From Saururus chinensis (lineage: Eukaryota > Streptophyta > Magnoliopsida > Piperales > Saururaceae): a stretch of 64,000 bases of DNA. Within the stretch, counting starts at the first letter, position 1, and each line of letters starts with the position of its first letter. The stretch spans positions 22,364,756 through 22,428,755 of the forward strand of contig CP141147.1 of the NCBI GenBank assembly GCA_035235625.1. Direction: 5' to 3'. This document shows, in pieces, positions 37,165 to 49,559 of the stretch. The notes under the pieces are model-generated. The model did not search any database, was not told the origin of the DNA, and saw nothing but the letters and a program-made list of their open reading frames with translations. Position numbers and translations under genes: made by a program.

Positions 37165-38689
37165 AAAGATAGCGGTAATACCTTCAGGGTTGCAATATTC
37201 AAGGTCAGGAGCAGGATCGAAGTGACCCAGACTTTGACAGAAGTTATGATCGCTAAGTTGGTGATATTGCTTCAATATTTATATTAGTTATTCTTGAGTG
37301 GAATTTTCATTTAAATAGTACAATAACATTCAAATACTGATTGCATGTTGTTATAAGGGGATAGAGTAAAGAGTGAATGCATCTAACTGAATGCCTATGG
37401 AATGAGATAGTATATGAGCAGCTGATTGTTCTTTATCTTTTTAATTTTCATTGTCCATTTTATTGTACAAAAAGAATAGCAATTTTCCTTTATTGTCTTG
37501 TTGAAACTATTATATTTCTTGATTGAGATTTTAGCATTGATTTGCATATTAGTTATCAGCTGGTATCTTGTCAAATAATTAAATGTAGATTGTGTTGTGT
37601 GCATATTTAGGGATATACATTTTCCTTTTGAAGTCTTTGAAATTTACTGCCGATTAAATTTAAGCCTGAGCTGATACATTTGGGAAAGGCCAATGCAGTT
37701 GCATAAAAAATCTCCCTTTTAATCTGAATTCCAGCCTGAACTAATACTATGGTCTTGACCAGTTACTCATTCTAGATTGGGAATGGCAGGTAGGGTTGGG
37801 TTTTGAAGTTTTTGTCGAGCTCAATTGTACCAGTCGTTTTGTGTTTTGTTCCTGATGATGAGTCCGATCTATATGTTATATGTAGTGGAATATATATGAT
37901 AAAATTGTTTGTTGAGTAATGGGTGCCCTTTTGATTGATGTTTGCATCTTGAGGCATTATATTTGATGATATTGTAGTAGGAGAACTTGAATTGGATTCA
38001 CGGTTAACTATGAAAGTGATTTTTTTATGAATTAACTGCCCTAGAATATGATGTTGGTAACTATTTTGAAGCCTATATATATCTAACCCAACCATTTGCG
38101 TCATCGTGCTTGTTCTTCTCATGCCATTCTCCTCATTCTTATGATGTGATATAATACATATCAATTTGAATAGTTTGCATTCGATCTATAACAAATTATT
38201 TACTTGATTATTATTCTTTTTTATTTTGAAACCATTTCAGATTTTGACATTTCTATGCTACTCACATAATTTACATACGTGGAAGTCATCATATATTGTC
38301 TTTACTCGAAAAAATACACAAGCCAAAACTTTTATCTTGAGTTGATATTTTCTGCTAAACTTGAATTCCACTTGTTGGTCGTTTGGACAAATTAACTTGT
38401 AAAATGACTCAGGCTTGGGTGGATGATGCAAATGTGCCTTCGACTTAAGCTTCAAATTTACCTTTTAGTACTCAGCTTGTATGCACTCAACTGCTTCAAC
38501 TTCATGTACCTTACAGCGTGGGTAATTTTTGCATTCCTTATCATTTAAAAATTCTAATATTGACTTTTTGGTGTTAATAAATGAATTGGAGAGAATTTTA
38601 TATTTGATCAATCCACGTGTTCCCCGGAGCATTAATGTTTTTCGATTGTTAGCATGGATGGGGATTGGACTAGAAACACACATAAAAAA

Positions 38690-38763
38690 GATTGGTAAGG
38701 TGCTTGTAAAAAATTAACCCTCGAAGGATTGGTAAGGTGCTTGTAAAAAACTAACCCTCGAAA
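38690..38763. repeat. 37-bp tandem duplication
   Basis: Two adjacent units beginning GATTGGTAAGGTGCTTG (38690 and 38727), with one or two differences. Confidence 0.93.
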
Positions 38764-39474
38764 GATTGGAGAATGTTATGAAACACCATACTCAAAACGT
38801 GGTCTTATTTCAAGATAAGAAAATTATGCATTCTCCTCCTGACTTTTATTTTTTATTATTTTATGTCTTATGTTGAATTTTGTGGGATTTTACATAATTT
38901 AGGGTATAAGCAGAGTCTCTGCAATATATATTAGCAAAAATGTTGCCTGCTTGTTCATCCTCTAAGGTGAACAATTGCTTTAGCTTTTAGTCCTAATGGA
39001 AAAGCCCTTACATCCTTGAATAATCTCATGTTCATGCTTTGGGAGTTTTGCCTTTCTATTTATTTTCTTGTACCTATTCACATTCGTAGAGAAGTCGGTG
39101 TTGTTAATATAACTTATTATGTGTTTATCACTTTTTCAAGTAGGAACCATACTGCTAAAATTAATTATTAACCGCCAAACCGGGTAGTGCTTGAAGGTGT
39201 TGAGCGGGGTATCGACGAACGCCTTGAGTGGTATGTTTGCCTTTTCTTGCATATATACATTATGCATGGGAAATGTCTCAATATCTATCAATTTCATTGC
39301 AAATTTGTCTCATTGTTGTCCCATAGTTATTCCTTCCAATATGATTCTCTACATTTATGGAGCATGTTCAATTTATTTCATATTGATAGCGTGTACAAAT
39401 AAGTTAGCATTTATTATTCTTAATTCAATTATAACGAGTAAAGCAAGACACCTTTTTTAGTATGAGCTAATTGA

Positions 39475-39635
39475 TTATTTTATATAGTGGGATTACAAGT
39501 GTGGATTCATTAAGTCACGCAATGTCCTTTCGTTTAACCTTTCATGTTTGGATAAATATTTTATGTAGTGAGATTAAAGCATGGATTCATTAAGACATGC
39601 AATGTCCTTTCATTTAACATTCCATATTCGAATAC
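39475..39635. repeat. Approximately 80-bp tandem duplication
   Basis: Two units share ATTTTATRTAGTGRGATTA, GGATTCATTAAG and GCAATGTCCTTTC blocks. Confidence 0.8.
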
Positions 39636-41536
39636 CTATAAATATTGGCCTTAACCATTTAGAAAATCCTCATTTTGCTTGCTCCCCTTTACAAATATAG
39701 AGTGCTCTCACACTCCAATAGTTATGTATTGCTTTCTTTAAATAAATTCATATTTTTTCTCTTTTACATATATGTCAAGAATTAGTTTCTTGGTTATGAA
39801 TTAAGTTAAAAAAAAATTTTATTTATTAAAAGTTGTACCTTTGTTTTTTTGTAAAAGATCCATTATGAATCTCCCTTTTATAGTTATTTTGTATTTCTAC
39901 AATATGCTTTTATTATCTTTACATATAGTTCGTTTAACTAATTGACGAAAATTTTTCTATAAGCAGTGGTATGAACTTTCAGGAGGGCTTGCAAGAAAAC
40001 AAGATGATCTATTCATCTTGATTTGCATTGTCCTATAAATATGTCGCCTTTATCCAATGGGAGTGAAGTTTTTGTTGAAGTTCAAATTGGTTCTGATGAT
40101 GAGTCAAGTGAACCAACTAAAATTAGTTTTGATATTAGGTATATTGTTAGCATTAATAATCAAGCCAATGGAATTTCAACAAATATATTATTTGAGTTGA
40201 AATCGATACAAGCTATAGCTAGTTCACAATAATCATCAAATATATCATTATTAGTGATTCAAATGACGAAATGATCGGTAACAAAGGCAAGGATTATCTC
40301 ACGTCCAACAATGTTTGAAGAATTGTTTGGAAGAAATCAAGAACTACTTCATCTTTCTTGCTGAAAGCATATATGAATAAACCTTGATCAAAGTGAAAAT
40401 TGTTAAAATTTACAAGAAAAAGACACACTATACTCATGAAACGACCAATATAGACAAAAAACTATTAAGATTGAATCAACTTAGAGAACACTCAAAGGGG
40501 AAAATGCACAATGCGCTAATCGAGAAAGTCACTTGCATGAGACAACCTTTTTTTGGGGTACAATTTTACCCAAATAATCTTTTTGATGAAATAAGAGAGT
40601 ATTCTAATAGTGTAATTATTGCATATATAATTTCTATATTCCTGTTAGTTTTTTTAAAATTTGTTGTAGTTATGTAGTGTTGTAATTCTATGGTTATAAA
40701 TAAATTTCTTATAGTTCTTCTATATTCCAATCAGGTTTTTACAATTTTGTGTAGCCATCTAATAGCCTTCATGCTCTCGTTATAAATTAAAAAAAATTGT
40801 AAACATACCCTTACACGTGCTTCCAAACAAGATTAAAACATCTTCTTCTTTTCTCCCTATGAATTTGTTTTCATTTTTTAAGCTAAACGTGTCTTGCCTA
40901 TCTATCTTCACCTATGTAATCCACAAAAAACAAACAAAAAGGAAGAAAGAACGCAATGGGTGTTAGGTAAGTATTTTATTAATCTAATTATTTAAAATTT
41001 ATATACAAATTGGACATTCATATTTGGTAAATTAATTTTTTTACAAATTTTAAAATAAATTACCATTGTTTTACTTTATCTCTTTTTTTGCATGATTTAT
41101 TTTTCATGCAACCTTATTATTTTTACAAGTTAATTGACATACTAAGTTTTCACGTGCTTTTGCATGTACTCTGTTCCTAGTATTTCTAAATGATGTAAGC
41201 ACTATAGCACTGTGGAATTCCCCAACAGAGGCATGGGCTTTCTCAACTAAAACCCCATATATTTATGAAAGATATATACTTATTATCTATCAAAGTTGAT
41301 TGTGGTCCCTACTCCAACAAGGGGAAAAAGGATAGTGGCAATTAAGAATGCTAAGGCTAGGGATCAGGCAACGGTTGAAAATATTTTGGTGAGAACTATA
41401 GAGTGGGTGGCAGCCGGAATCAGTGCAAGGGGAAAGTAAATGCTTATGGCATTCGTGTTGGAGAAGGGGAAGGGGAAGGAGAAGGGACTGTTGTTAGTAG
41501 AGTATTGCCAAGGGAATTTTTGAGGGAGTAGTGCTA

Positions 41537-41690
41537 TTTTGACGTGAAGATTCTCACGTCAAAATGCTACTTCATCTCTCCCATACCATTGATGAGTGGA
41601 GCCCACAACTCATCAATGGTGTGGGCTCCACTCATCAATGGTGTGGGAGAGATGAAGTAGTGTTTTGACGTGAAAATCTTCACGTCAAAA
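41537..41690. mobile_element. Near-perfect palindromic fold-back MITE, 154 bp
   Basis: Arms of about 71 bp pair almost perfectly around a 12-base loop (ACTCATCAATGG region). Each terminus is itself a small palindrome, TTTTGACGTGAAG...CACGTCAAAA. The transcript would form a long hairpin. No clear target duplication. No coding capacity. Confidence 0.85.
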
Positions 41691-41879
41691 AAACATTTTT
41701 CTTTTTGAGGGCGTGTAGGGACACATACATCTTTTCGTGCCACCCGTGTGAACACTCCTAAGTGCAGAAGTTTAGTTGCAGCATTATGCACATTATGGGC
41801 ATTTCTTATATTGAGGAGTCTAGTTACTTAAAACGGTCGAAACACCAGTCTGCCTATAGCTCCTCAACACTGGTGCTTT

Positions 41880-43090
41880 TCCGGCTCACGCCGCTGCTCC
41901 CTCTGCATACCTGTAGCCCTTTGTCACCCTGGAGAAATGGGTTGGGTTGCCTACTTCTCTAACTGAGCAGTGTTGGAAACCTTTCTCCCTGGTGGATACG
42001 TCCAGATTTGTGGTCCCTTGTAGTCCACACCCTCTTCCTCTTTACTTATGTTCAAGCTTTCTGTGTCCAATTTTACCTCACATCCACTCCATTGATGTTT
42101 GCTCCTCTAGTGACATAGGCAAACTCAGTGGAGTACCCAAGAACCCCAAGGCCTCCCGCTTCCCTATCTTGCGGGTGAAGAAACTCCAACTATCTGCATC
42201 AAAATGAGTTTTTGGCACGACTAAATCTCCTAAAAATTTGTGTTATATCCCTTCTGTTTTTTCTTCCTCTTGTAGCAAGACATGTTTATGTTGCCTGCAA
42301 GATGAGTATCTAGTGCAACACAACAAGGAAAACTGTTGAATTTGTTGGCTGCAAATCTGCACACTGCTTCACATCCATCATTGGTGCACTCAAATGTGAA
42401 GGCCCCACTTTTCTCCTTTGGTTTGCGTGAAACTCATTGTTGATGCCCCAATCTCCTTCCCAATTCCTGCATATGAAATGTGTTTAGCTCGAGGAGAAAA
42501 AGCCCCATTAGTTTTGGCGGTCTTGGATGTTTTCTAGTGAGTAATTTCAGCTTCTGGTGAGTAGAAATGTCCATCGGTGGCCTCCCATAGGGGAGACAAA
42601 GCCAAGGTCGGGGAGAAAGAGGAGGCATCAACATGGGTGATGGGGAGACGGGCTGGTGTTGACTCCGGCTCTAGTGCCGAACCTAGGGAAGTGGGGGTGG
42701 GGGTGGAAAATTGTCATTTACATTAAATAAAAAAAACTGATTTAGGTTGGGTTAGAAAATTATTTATGCGGTGGAGCAATGATTGGGGTGGACTGCAAAG
42801 AGTGAGAAAACGTTTCAACATGCCCCTTATTTCTCAAATAGATGGCATACATATGTCATTGCCGCATGATTCTAATTGCATGGTAGTTCTTACTCGCACG
42901 ACAACGGGCTTGATCTGCCTGTGATTACGACTAAAATCAGGTTGGAGCTAGGTCGACCCTATTCCTCTAGCTTACCCCTAGCCAAGTCTTCGGCTTATTT
43001 GGCCTTTTAAAAGTTTGGTCTTAACCGAGCTCTATTTAATATTTTATTATTTTTTATTAAAAATTTGTTAATAGAAATGTGATGGCTGCC
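41880..43090. repeat. Dispersed repeat D, copy 1
   Basis: Homologous and collinear to 49560-51000. Shared blocks include CTTCCTCTTTACTTATGTTC, GACATAGGCAAA, AAGACATGTTTATGTT, GAAACTCATTGTTGATGCC and the later GATTAGGGCTAAAA-like part. Both strands are full of stops; no protein family recognised. Confidence 0.85.
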
Positions 43091-43860
43091 GTTTCCAGCA
43101 TTGATTTAATGACAATATTCCTGTTTGGCACGTGTAAATTTTTCCTACACGTGATCAAATAATTATTATAATAAAAATAAAATAAATTAATAAAGCTATC
43201 GCACAACTATAACTATGTATAATTAATCCACATGCCCAGGGACCACCGTGCGTAGAACCTATAGTTTACATGGAGTTTATAAATTATTGGCACATCGTGC
43301 TGTTACACATCGGTCACATAAATAATAATAAAATAAAACCACTCGGAAATCCCTTCCGCTTTCATCTTTGTCCTTGTTGAAACACCTGCAAGATCTTGGG
43401 GTGGGTGAGTATATTTATACTTAGTAGGTTGCATTAAAATCTAAAACGATACTAAGCACCAAAACCTTCAAAAACACCGTCCTTGTACTTTTTAAAAAAA
43501 AATCTTTTATCCTCAGTGAATCACCTGAAATTTCACTTCGTTCGGAAGCAAATCAAATGCACAAGCTCAATTCTAAACCACGTCAAATCCATAAGCTCAC
43601 TTCTGAGTCAAATCTACACATTCAATCCCCAAATCATATTAAATCCATGAGATAAATTCCTCATCAAATCCACAAGCTCAAATCTTGAATCAAATTGGAT
43701 CTGTGATCTAAAAACCATGCCACAACACATTTTAAATATGGATCAAATCATTTAAAATGAGGGCCACTTAGGGAAGGAATTTTTTCATGAAACTCCACCC
43801 TATGCGCGCGCCACTTGCTGATCATTTTTCTTGGTGGACATCCAAATCAATGCACATAAC

Positions 43861-44150
43861 CAAACACTTAGGGGTACGTACAAAGATCAATTCAAATCAC
43901 ATCACTGTAGGAAACCAAAACACTAAGTGGCTCGTGTGAAATCACATCACATCACTGTATGAAACCAAATCACTAAGTGGCTTGTACGAAATCAAATCAC
44001 ATTACTGTACGAAACCAAATACACTAAGTGGCTCGTATGAAATCAAATCACAATATGAAACCAATATACTCAATGGCTTGTACGAAATCAAATACACAAC
44101 ACTGCACATAACCAAAGCTCTAAGAGGCTCTTACAAAATCAAATCGCATC
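43861..44150. repeat. Minisatellite of about 50-bp units
   Basis: About five degenerate units of AAATCACATCACTGTAYGAAACCAA followed by CACTAAGTGGCTYGTA. The array is split by the solo LTR and continues at 46955 to about 47060. Confidence 0.85.
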
Positions 44151-46949
44151 TGTCATGACCCGGATTTTTAAAAGCATTTTTAAGTAGCACGAACGGTAAG
44201 TAGCAAGAAATTTTTTTTTCTTTAAATACAAAACAAACCCTTCAATTAAATATCCAGGTCATGATAACTGGGGTTCACAAATACGAATATCAAATCATAC
44301 GATATTATTTAACATCTAAAAATTCATAAAGACCAGCTCATCCATCTAAGTACAAGTCCATTGTCCGTCTGAAAATCAATAATAAGTTGACTCTCATGCT
44401 TAAGGTACACTTACATACCGGAGTTACAAAAACGTGGAAACCTCTTGTGCACGCCTACCTTGATCTCACTTGTCCTCGCCTGGAGAATCAGCATCACAGC
44501 AAACCACACAACAACCACAACCACAATGGAGCATCTCCGCCCACAGGAGAAGAGCTTCCAAAGGACAAAAGGTTTTATTAATATTTTTCGGATCGGGCCA
44601 ACATCACCCGATGTTAGTTGCCTACGTACTTTTCAGACAACATCTCCAATGTTTCCAACAAGATCGGATCCAGACGTAGTTCTGCCTAGAAACTACTCTA
44701 TCCTACGAAGCATAGCATCCCATATGCAATGCTTAGATATTTTCAACCTACATTTTAGTAAGTCATTTAACTGTTCCACTTGTGTAATTAACAAGCAATA
44801 TCAAACAATGTTATTAATTATCTCACATCCCTTGTTCGATAATTAATACTATAAAATCTGTAACTCAGAGATAACTTGCCCCTCGAGAAACCTCCAAACA
44901 AAGTACTCCAGCCTTGGAGTGGACTGCTTAACAGCAGCTTGACCCAAATCCTCAGGGCTCTCAATAGCCTGCCACGAATCTGGAGAAGAGGATCCCAACT
45001 GTGCTCATGGACACAGATTTGCAAGAAACACAAGCCTTCCATGATGCTCATGATTCACTAGGTCATCTGTTTCATCAGAAACAGACATATTGCCCCTAAG
45101 GGCATTAGGGTAATTTTACCACCTAAGGAATGATACCCTCCCTTGGGTCATTCTAGTCATTTTACTGCTCCTCTATTGATTTAAGTCATTGACCTCTCAC
45201 AAGGCTCCACTCTCAGACCGACTCACGCTTCCATTCACACGAATGTGGGCGGGTCCACCCTAAGGGGTATTTCTGTCATTTGGTTTAAGGCCTTAATGAC
45301 ATCCAATGGATCCAAAATTAGGGTCAAGGGTACTACTTGACTTCATGGACTCTGTGTAATTTTCCTGGCATGTGACGGGGTCATGAACCCCTTGAACTGA
45401 CCCAGGTTGACTTAATGGTTTATTATAAACCCTAAGGCTAAAAAGGGTCAATTATTCACTCACTGGGATTTTTTTCTCACTTAGTGGTTTGGTCTATAAT
45501 TAGGTTACCCACTAAACTCTGAATGGGAATTTTCTCAAATTTTAGATCCACTCATAGGAGCTTGAACCAGAGCCTCAAACTCGGGTAAGTTAATATTATA
45601 TGATAATTAACTAACAGGGGTAAAAAGGTCATTTTACATTCTCTGAGATTTTTCCCGCTTATGAAACTTGGCATAATTACTCCTCATGTTTCCCCGGACA
45701 CTGTGGAATTTTATTGTAATTTTTCCAAGTCTAAACCCTACTAAACCGGACCCGGTTCAGTAGGCATTTTGTTTTTAAAACCGACCCGGGCTGGGCCTGC
45801 GTCCCGCAGACCTGCCTGCGGGTCGTCTTCCCCGGGAAGATGCCCACAGGGCTGCAGGCGACGGCTGGATTCGATCCAGCCGCCGCCGGCCTGGCCCTCT
45901 AGCCACTGGCCCGGCTACCTAATCAACGTCAGAAGAATTTCGCCGGTGGAAGAAGGTCGGATCTGAAAGCCACGGCCGATGCACGCAGATCCAGAATTTA
46001 TACAGAGACAGACTAAAATTTCCGATCGCCGGCGAGCGCGACAGCCACCATGACCAGGAGCAAGGCCGGGCCTGGTCAGATCATCTCTAAGGGGCGAATC
46101 TGACAGGCCTAGCCTCGCTTCAAACCGGTGGCCGCCGACCGACATCAAATCCGCCGGTTTTGTTCACGTCCGCCCGCGAGTAGAACAACCGGCGGGAGCA
46201 GCAGCCGTCATGAACTGAGTCGGGGGCAGGGCCGGTTTGATTCGCCGCCCGGCGGCGAATCTAAGGGACCCAGTCCCCGCCGCCGGTAGGCGGTGCTTGC
46301 CGGCCGGAGCCCAAATCCGGTTAACTCCGGTGTAATCTTCTTAATTAATTAAATGACTAATGTTCTAATTAAGAAATTGAAACGATTACACGCCTAAACA
46401 TCTTCATCACATAATCAAGTTTATTAGATCATCTTACCTTAATTGCCGATTTGTCGTTGATCCATCGCCGCCAAAGCTTCACCGGAGATTCGCCGGAAAA
46501 TTCCTTCATGTCTTTCACCATCAAAAACCCCCTTTTTCTCCTCTGATCAGGCCAAAGACCCCCAAAACAGCACTAATTAATTCTATTTATAGGCATGGGA
46601 TTAGGGCTCCTAATCCCATGAGAAATTAGGCCCCAAAAACCCAATTTCGGAATAGTAATTGATCGGGCCTGTATAGTGATTTAAACGGGCAAACCGCACG
46701 TTCAATTCGGGTAAACGGGTCCTGCACGATATATTCAACTTCAGACGGTTGTATCTCCCTCATCCGGACTCCAATTCACGTGTTCTTGGTGGCGTTTCGA
46801 AGCTCTTTCTGTCTACTTTCCATCCATATATACGTTAGCTACCAATTCCTACTGATGATTAAGTTATTCCAATGAAAAGTTCAAGGGGTCTAGCACCCTA
46901 ATTTCCACGTGTACGACTTCGGGAATTTAGAAAATTCCCGGACGTTACA
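44151..46949 (-). mobile_element. Solo LTR in minus orientation, 2799 bp
   Basis: On the minus strand it begins TGTAACGTCCGGGAATTT and ends GGGTCATGACA. Flanks GCATC (44146-44150) and GTGTC (46950-46954) are a diverged 5-bp target duplication (3 of 5). The flanking minisatellite reads through once it is removed. A minus-strand TATA (CTATAAATAG, 46583-46592) supports the orientation. No internal retroelement genes. The stretch 45770-46350 is GC-rich and would open unrelated frames that I reject. Confidence 0.85.
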
Positions 46950-47739
46950 GTGTCACTACACATAACCAAAGCACTAAAAGGCTTGCACATACGAAATCAA
47001 AACAAATAAGTAACATAACCAAATCACTACGTATCACATACCAAATCGGCTCACTACATAACATATTTATATAAAAAAAGCCTCGTAAACATAGCCCTGC
47101 CAAAACATTCATAAAAATGACCCTAAGCAAGCATTTAGAGTTTAAAACCCCTACCTCACTTTCCGTGCAAGAAAGAAAATGATGCGCCAGACACCCCAAA
47201 TTTGGATGTCACATTTCTGGGCTGTATAGGGCTTGAATAAAAAAAATAACCCCACCATGATGTCTGGCACACTCGATTTAGGTAAGAATGCATCAAGAAC
47301 GATTCAAATCACACTTAAATTGAGGAAGAAACAGAGAAAAGAAGTTTGAAGAACGTAGGAGAGAAAAAACGGGCGAGAATAAATACCCATAGGCATTTTT
47401 ATAGTGCCGCATGCTCGGGACCCATGTGGGATGTTTGGCATGTGTCACACAACAGCTACGCACATCGCTTGCACCGCCGGGCCCCAGTGCCAGTGCTCCT
47501 CGGGGCACGCATTTTGCGCATCCTGTGTAGGGCTGCGTGACTCTCGTGACGCGCATCCCACGTGCGGCTCGGGCCCACTCCCATCACATAGGGTCCGGCC
47601 GCATGTCGCAGCTGGAATCAGTGTTGCTGACGCCAGTGCGATGCAATAAATATTTATTTAATTAATTTTTTCTTCCTAAAAGGATGAGTTGTTAGAAAGG
47701 GAAAATCTTATATATTTTAATAGAAATTACTCTTCAATT
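46950..47739. other. Minisatellite remainder and intergenic sequence
   Basis: Continues the 50-bp repeat to about 47060, then sequence with a minus-strand TATA-like CTATAAAAATGCC near 47395-47407 and a GC-rich part at 47440-47640. It may be the remains of an older minus-strand retroelement; no gene identified. Confidence 0.5.
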
Positions 47740-48330
47740 ATACAAGATTTAAGCTTTCCCATATCAACTTCCTTAATAGTAGGCCATCTCCAATTTTATG
47801 TACGATCCAAGAAAATCCAATGCATCATCTTACGGGCACCTTAATTATTTTTAAAACTCTATGTGGTCTTAAACGTCAATAATTATTGTTCCTCATCCTC
47901 ATACAAAATGGTTTCTAACTATGACAATTCAATATATTTTTATTTGTTTTATCTTATTTTGTTGTAGATCATGATACTAGAATATGGTATCAGAAGAGTA
48001 GTGAATACTTATGGGGATGTGTGTAACTATGGGATTGTTTTGCTTGAATTGATTACAAGGAAGAGACTAACTAATGAAATATTATTTAAAGCTCTAAATC
48101 TTTCGAAATATGTGAAGATGACTACCCTTAAAGAATAAAAAAATTCTTGGCCCCCCAACTCCTCCAGCAAGAAGATCCAATAGAAAGGGAAATATTACTA
48201 GTGTTTGCTTTATATATATTGCTAAAATTGGGGTTGCATGCTTAGTTGAGTATCCAAAAGGAAGGAATGGACGTGTGAGACGTCTACTTAGAGTTGATGA
48301 AGGTGAGAGACAAGTCTTTCATGACCTAAA
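47740..48330 (+). pseudogene. RLK kinase 3' exon fragment, inverted relative to the RLK copies
   Basis: Matches the complement of 51564-52150. About 240 bp of intron-like sequence with CAATAATTATTGTTCCTCATCC comes first, then exon-like sequence from 47981 encoding EYGIRRVVNTYGDVCNYGIV, LLELITRKRLTNE and LNLSKYVK. A TAA near 48136 and further shifts end it. Retention of the intron shows a DNA-level duplication. Homology continues past the stop for about 110 bp, where a 69-bp AGTCATCAATGTCAA block is duplicated. Kinase subdomains before APE are absent. Confidence 0.88.
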
Positions 48331-49559
48331 CAATCAAAATGACTAGTCATCAATGTCAATGACCTAATTAATGTTACGGAGAGAATCCTCTTATATTAAT
48401 GAGTAGTCATCAATGTCAAAGACATAATTAATGTTCACGCTTTGCCATAAGTTTGCATTTAGAATTATCTTCAAAAGGGTCTTAAATAAAGTGTTGTTTT
48501 TTTTTTATTAATGGAAAAGTTTATATGTGCAAGGTGCATAATGCTTGCAAACTATTAGATAAAGATCTAATGGCACACATCAGATCTTTGGTAGGGGTAA
48601 AACTTTTAATGGTTTGCCCTACCTTGGCCATAAAAATGTTGGATACAGCCAAAGATTTTTGGGCCCAATTTAAATAGGGTATGGCTAGGGTCGTGGGTCT
48701 AAAAGCCTATAAGGCCATTCACCTTGCATTCGAGTTTTAAAATAATTATTTTCACATTTTATTATAGTTCAACATAGGTTGAAAGGGAATAAAAAAAGAA
48801 GGTTGTATCTAGAAATTTATGATATTTTAAACCTACAAGTCAACATTATTAGATGTGAATGACCCCACCAAAAGGTGACATGTGTATTAATTTGTGTCTT
48901 ATGGGGTTAATTAGTAAGACACCACCAAAAAATATAGATATTTCTTGTAACGACCTTGATTTTTGGATGCAATTTTATGACTTTAATAATCCTTATAATC
49001 GATTTTTTATGGAGTTGTGTTTAGCTAAATATTTTTACTAATGGTGGGGTAGAGGGCAGAAAGACGAGCGTAACGGGTCTCAAACCAATTGAATTGGACA
49101 CTGGAGCCGAAAGTTACGGCCTCGAGAAATATGCCACATGGGCTAAACCTACTTGGAAAGTGCAAGAAACCCCCTTTCGGAGATATAGTTTTTTAGGGAT
49201 CTTCGATACGAGCCCAACGGTATGAAGAACACCTAAATTGGAGTCCTGAAGAGAAAGTTACGTGCGTTTCAAGTTTTTGAAATTTTTGAAACAAATAATT
49301 TGTTACATTGAGCTTGGATAGAACTTATGGAATGCTTGTTGGAGTAGATAGGTAGCTTGTTGGAGTAGATAGGTAAGAGGAAGAGAAAAGGAAAATGCAA
49401 GTTTTTTAATAGAAGCAATCAAAGGATTCACTATAGGGAAGATGGATAATGATACGCACTATTTTTTTTTGTTTCACTGTAGCAATAAGATTTACTGTAT
49501 CAGTGGGTCTTTGTAGTAGCAAATTTTGTACTATAGCACAACAAATCCTCATACAATGG
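48331..49559. other. Intergenic with a possible LTR fragment
   Basis: From 48948 the sequence TGTAACGACCTTGATTTTTGG, followed by CTCGAGAAATATG and a GGAGTCCTGAAGAGAAAGTT-like part to about 49310, resembles a truncated Gypsy LTR start (compare the minus-strand LTR at 44151-46949). No terminus on the other side. A 23-bp direct repeat GCTTGTTGGAGTAGATAGGTA lies near 49330-49375. Confidence 0.5.

Larger units (their letters stand above)
37165..41536. other. Mostly unannotatable AT-rich sequence
   Basis: No gene recognised. Small tandem duplications are listed separately. A 69-codon open stretch at 40023-40232 (acidic, GSDDESSEPT) and one at 40384-40677 with a hydrophobic tail have no family I recognise and are not called as genes. 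Confidence 0.5.

Noticed and set aside
45769..46148. GC-rich reading frames on both strands
   Set aside because: They lie inside the solo LTR, lack any family similarity, and their length is explained by GC content.
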